Notes under the pieces: generated by a model
The model's database searches: none
The model's input: only the letters and a program-made list of their open reading frames with translations
Told to the model about the DNA's origin: nothing
DNA from: Acidimicrobiia bacterium
GTDB lineage: Bacteria; Actinomycetota; Acidimicrobiia; Acidimicrobiales; Ilumatobacteraceae
Reading direction: 5' to 3'
Assembly (NCBI GenBank): GCA_013821025.1
Contig: JACDHN010000014.1
Location: 1 to 15,112, forward strand
Length of the DNA stretch: 15,112 nucleotides
Shown: piece by piece, positions 14,089 to 15,112 of the stretch
Position numbering within the stretch: position 1 is the first letter of the stretch
How the letters are laid out: each line of letters begins with the position of its first letter
Position numbers and translations under genes: made by a program

Positions 14089-14393
14089 GCGGCCGAGCGC
14101 ATCGTGGATATGCGTGGATCGACATCGCCGCTCACCACAGCGCACTTCCATCGCCACGCAGAACGGCCGACGAGTTCGAGGAGGCCGGATCTCGCATTGA
14201 TCGTGTTCTGGCGATCGAGGGTCCGACGTCCCGGATGGCCGATCTCGACGACTGGCTCGACGACGACGACCGACGTGCCGTTCTGCTGCGAGCCATAGGC
14301 CGAGTCGAGTCCAAGGCAAGTCTGCTCGGACGCTCCAGTCACATCTTCGTCATCGCTCACCCGCAGAATGACGGTCCCGACCCTCAGCCATGA
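14089..14393 (+). pseudogene. SAM-dependent methyltransferase, C-terminal remnant with frameshift
   Basis: One frame reads ERIVDMRG then SPLTTAHFHRHAE up to about 14163. The next frame continues as ADEFEEAGSRIDRVLAIEGP, then DLDDWLDDDDRRAVLLRAI, VESKASLLGRSSHIFVIA and stops at 14391-14393. Together these follow the C-terminus of a class I methyltransferase group, which I recall as FTTAYFHRPEEL-x-EEAGF...EGP...LL-x-A-x-x-VE-x-x-PSLLG-x-SAH. One missing base near 14165 (in GAACGGCC) explains the frame change. The segment before TTAHFHR is shorter than expected, and the SAM-binding N-terminal half is absent. Family naming rests on remembered patterns. Confidence 0.65.
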
Positions 14394-14433
14394 GCCGGCT
14401 CCGAGAGGCACTCACTCCCGGCGGTAGCGGGCG

Positions 14434-14872
14434 CTACCCGAGGTTCGAGATCGAGATCTCTCGTAGGGGGTCGCCGCCATCGATGAACAGCCGGCCACCA
14501 GGAACGAGGGCGCCCGCGATCCGGTCCATGGCGCGCACGCCTGCGTCACGGTGTCGTCCATCCAGCGCGCCAACTCTCACTGCGAACGCCAGGTCGTACC
14601 GCTGCTCGTCGGGCTCGAGCACGAGGTCCTCAATCGCACCGACGCGAACACTCAACAGACCGGCGTCGATCAGATCTCCAGCCGAGCTCACGAGCGGGCG
14701 AATCGCGCGTGGCGAACGATCGACAGCCAGAACGTGGCCACCCGGTCCCCACCCGTCGGGCAACCTCGCGAGCGGCGGCTCCCGGGCCGCAGCCGATCTC
14801 GATGACCCGGAGACCGGCCCTCAGGGGCAGTGCCTCGACGATCGATTGCAGGCGAGGGGACAGCTCGGCCAC
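14434..14872 (-). pseudogene. Small class I SAM-dependent methyltransferase, split by one-base frameshift
   Basis: From GTG 14872 the first frame reads LSPRLQSIVEALPL and LRVIEIGCGPGAAAREVARRVG, with the SAM-binding glycine motif E-I-GCGPG. It then loses homology. A second frame carries on with GHVLAVDRSPRAI (acidic end of strand 2), YDLAFAVRVGALDGRH and ALVPGGRLFIDGGDPLREI to the stop at 14434. Removing one base from the GGG run read at 14743-14741 joins the frames into about 145 residues (VGTG-GHVLAVDRS), a normal length for this small methyltransferase type. It may be a true pseudogene or a homopolymer sequencing error. The start lies only about 25 bp from the end of an insertion sequence, so its promoter may have been displaced. 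Confidence 0.78.
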
Positions 14873-14897
14873 GCCCTATGAAACTGACGGAGTTGGT

Positions 14898-15112
14898 TGA
14901 CACTTTGGGTCTCTGAGTGATGAGGAGACCAAGTGAACGAACGACAGGCAGCTCGCAACGCGGCTCGACGGCTGGCGGTGCTGCTGCACGCCGAGGAGAT
15001 CACCGGGAACGTTGCCCGCACGTGCCGTTACTACGGCATCAGCCGGCAGCTGTTCTACACCTGGAAACGGCGCTACGACGCCGAGGGTGTCGACGGGCTG
15101 CGGGACCGGTCG
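14898..15112 (+). mobile_element. Left end of a second IS481-type insertion sequence (continues past window)
   Basis: DNA immediately before the transposase start, beginning near TGACACTTTGGGTCTCTGAG (14898), looks like a terminal repeat of this type of element. The right end is outside the window, so the exact tip and any target duplication cannot be checked here. Confidence 0.55.
14933..15112 (+). CDS. IS481-like transposase, N-terminal part (3' truncated by window)
   Basis: Sixty residues from GTG 14933, with GAGGAG 5 nt upstream. The helix-turn-helix EEITGNVARTCRYYGISRQ, then LFYTWKRRYDAEGVDGLRDRS, matches the N-terminus of IS481-group (integrase core) transposases. It is clearly different in sequence from the IS481-type transposase at 3315, so this is a separate element and not a second copy. 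The frame is open at the window edge and intactness cannot be judged. Confidence 0.82.
   Translation, partial: MNERQAARNAARRLAVLLHAEEITGNVARTCRYYGISRQLFYTWKRRYDAEGVDGLRDRS

Overview
The window is GC-rich DNA with many GTG starts, tight gene packing and GC-ending codons. With an actinobacterial-type initiator tRNA and two candidate leaderless promoters, this points to an Actinomycetota chromosome. A more exact placement (for example Acidimicrobiia) would be a guess.

Layout. Positions 1-2900 are ordinary chromosome: the C-terminal end of a TauE/SafE permease (+), a convergent FAD-dependent amine/amino-acid-type oxidoreductase preceded by a GntR/FCD regulator (both -), and cutA (-). An initiator tRNA-fMet with its own sigma70-type promoter and a terminator hairpin follows at 2923-3084. 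From 3089 to about 6600 the DNA is mobile and damaged: a 12-bp palindrome plus a perfect 12-bp tandem duplication, four iteron-like repeats, an IS481-family transposase cut off in its DDE domain, and an IS21-family element (3768-6340). That element has multiple terminal repeats, a broken istA and an intact istB, and its far side cuts an unrelated minus-strand gene. Positions 6590-7031 hold no convincing gene.

Positions 7032-13789 form the functional core, a carbohydrate catabolic locus. Six genes run on the minus strand in the order ABC ATPase, RbsC-like permease, lipoprotein sugar-binding protein, ROK kinase, DeoR-family regulator, Gfo/Idh/MocA oxidoreductase. They have overlapping or closely spaced ends, and a hairpin sits between permease and binding protein. 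A SIS-domain GlmS/AgaS/FrlB-like isomerase or deaminase is divergent (+). The 75-bp divergent promoter carries a perfect TGTTC-N5-GAACA palindrome. A degenerate second copy lies 53 bp away over the ATPase start. Together they are good candidate operators for the DeoR protein encoded in the operon. Import by the CUT2 transporter, phosphorylation by ROK, and isomerisation or deamination by SIS would make a plausible amino-sugar or sugar-amine pathway, with the Gfo/Idh enzyme providing an oxidation or reduction. The substrate cannot be read from the sequence.

Positions 13790-15112 are again decayed: about 300 bp without a gene, the C-terminal remnant of one SAM methyltransferase (+, with an internal frameshift), a second small SAM methyltransferase split by a one-base shift (-), and the left end of another IS481-type element that runs off the window.
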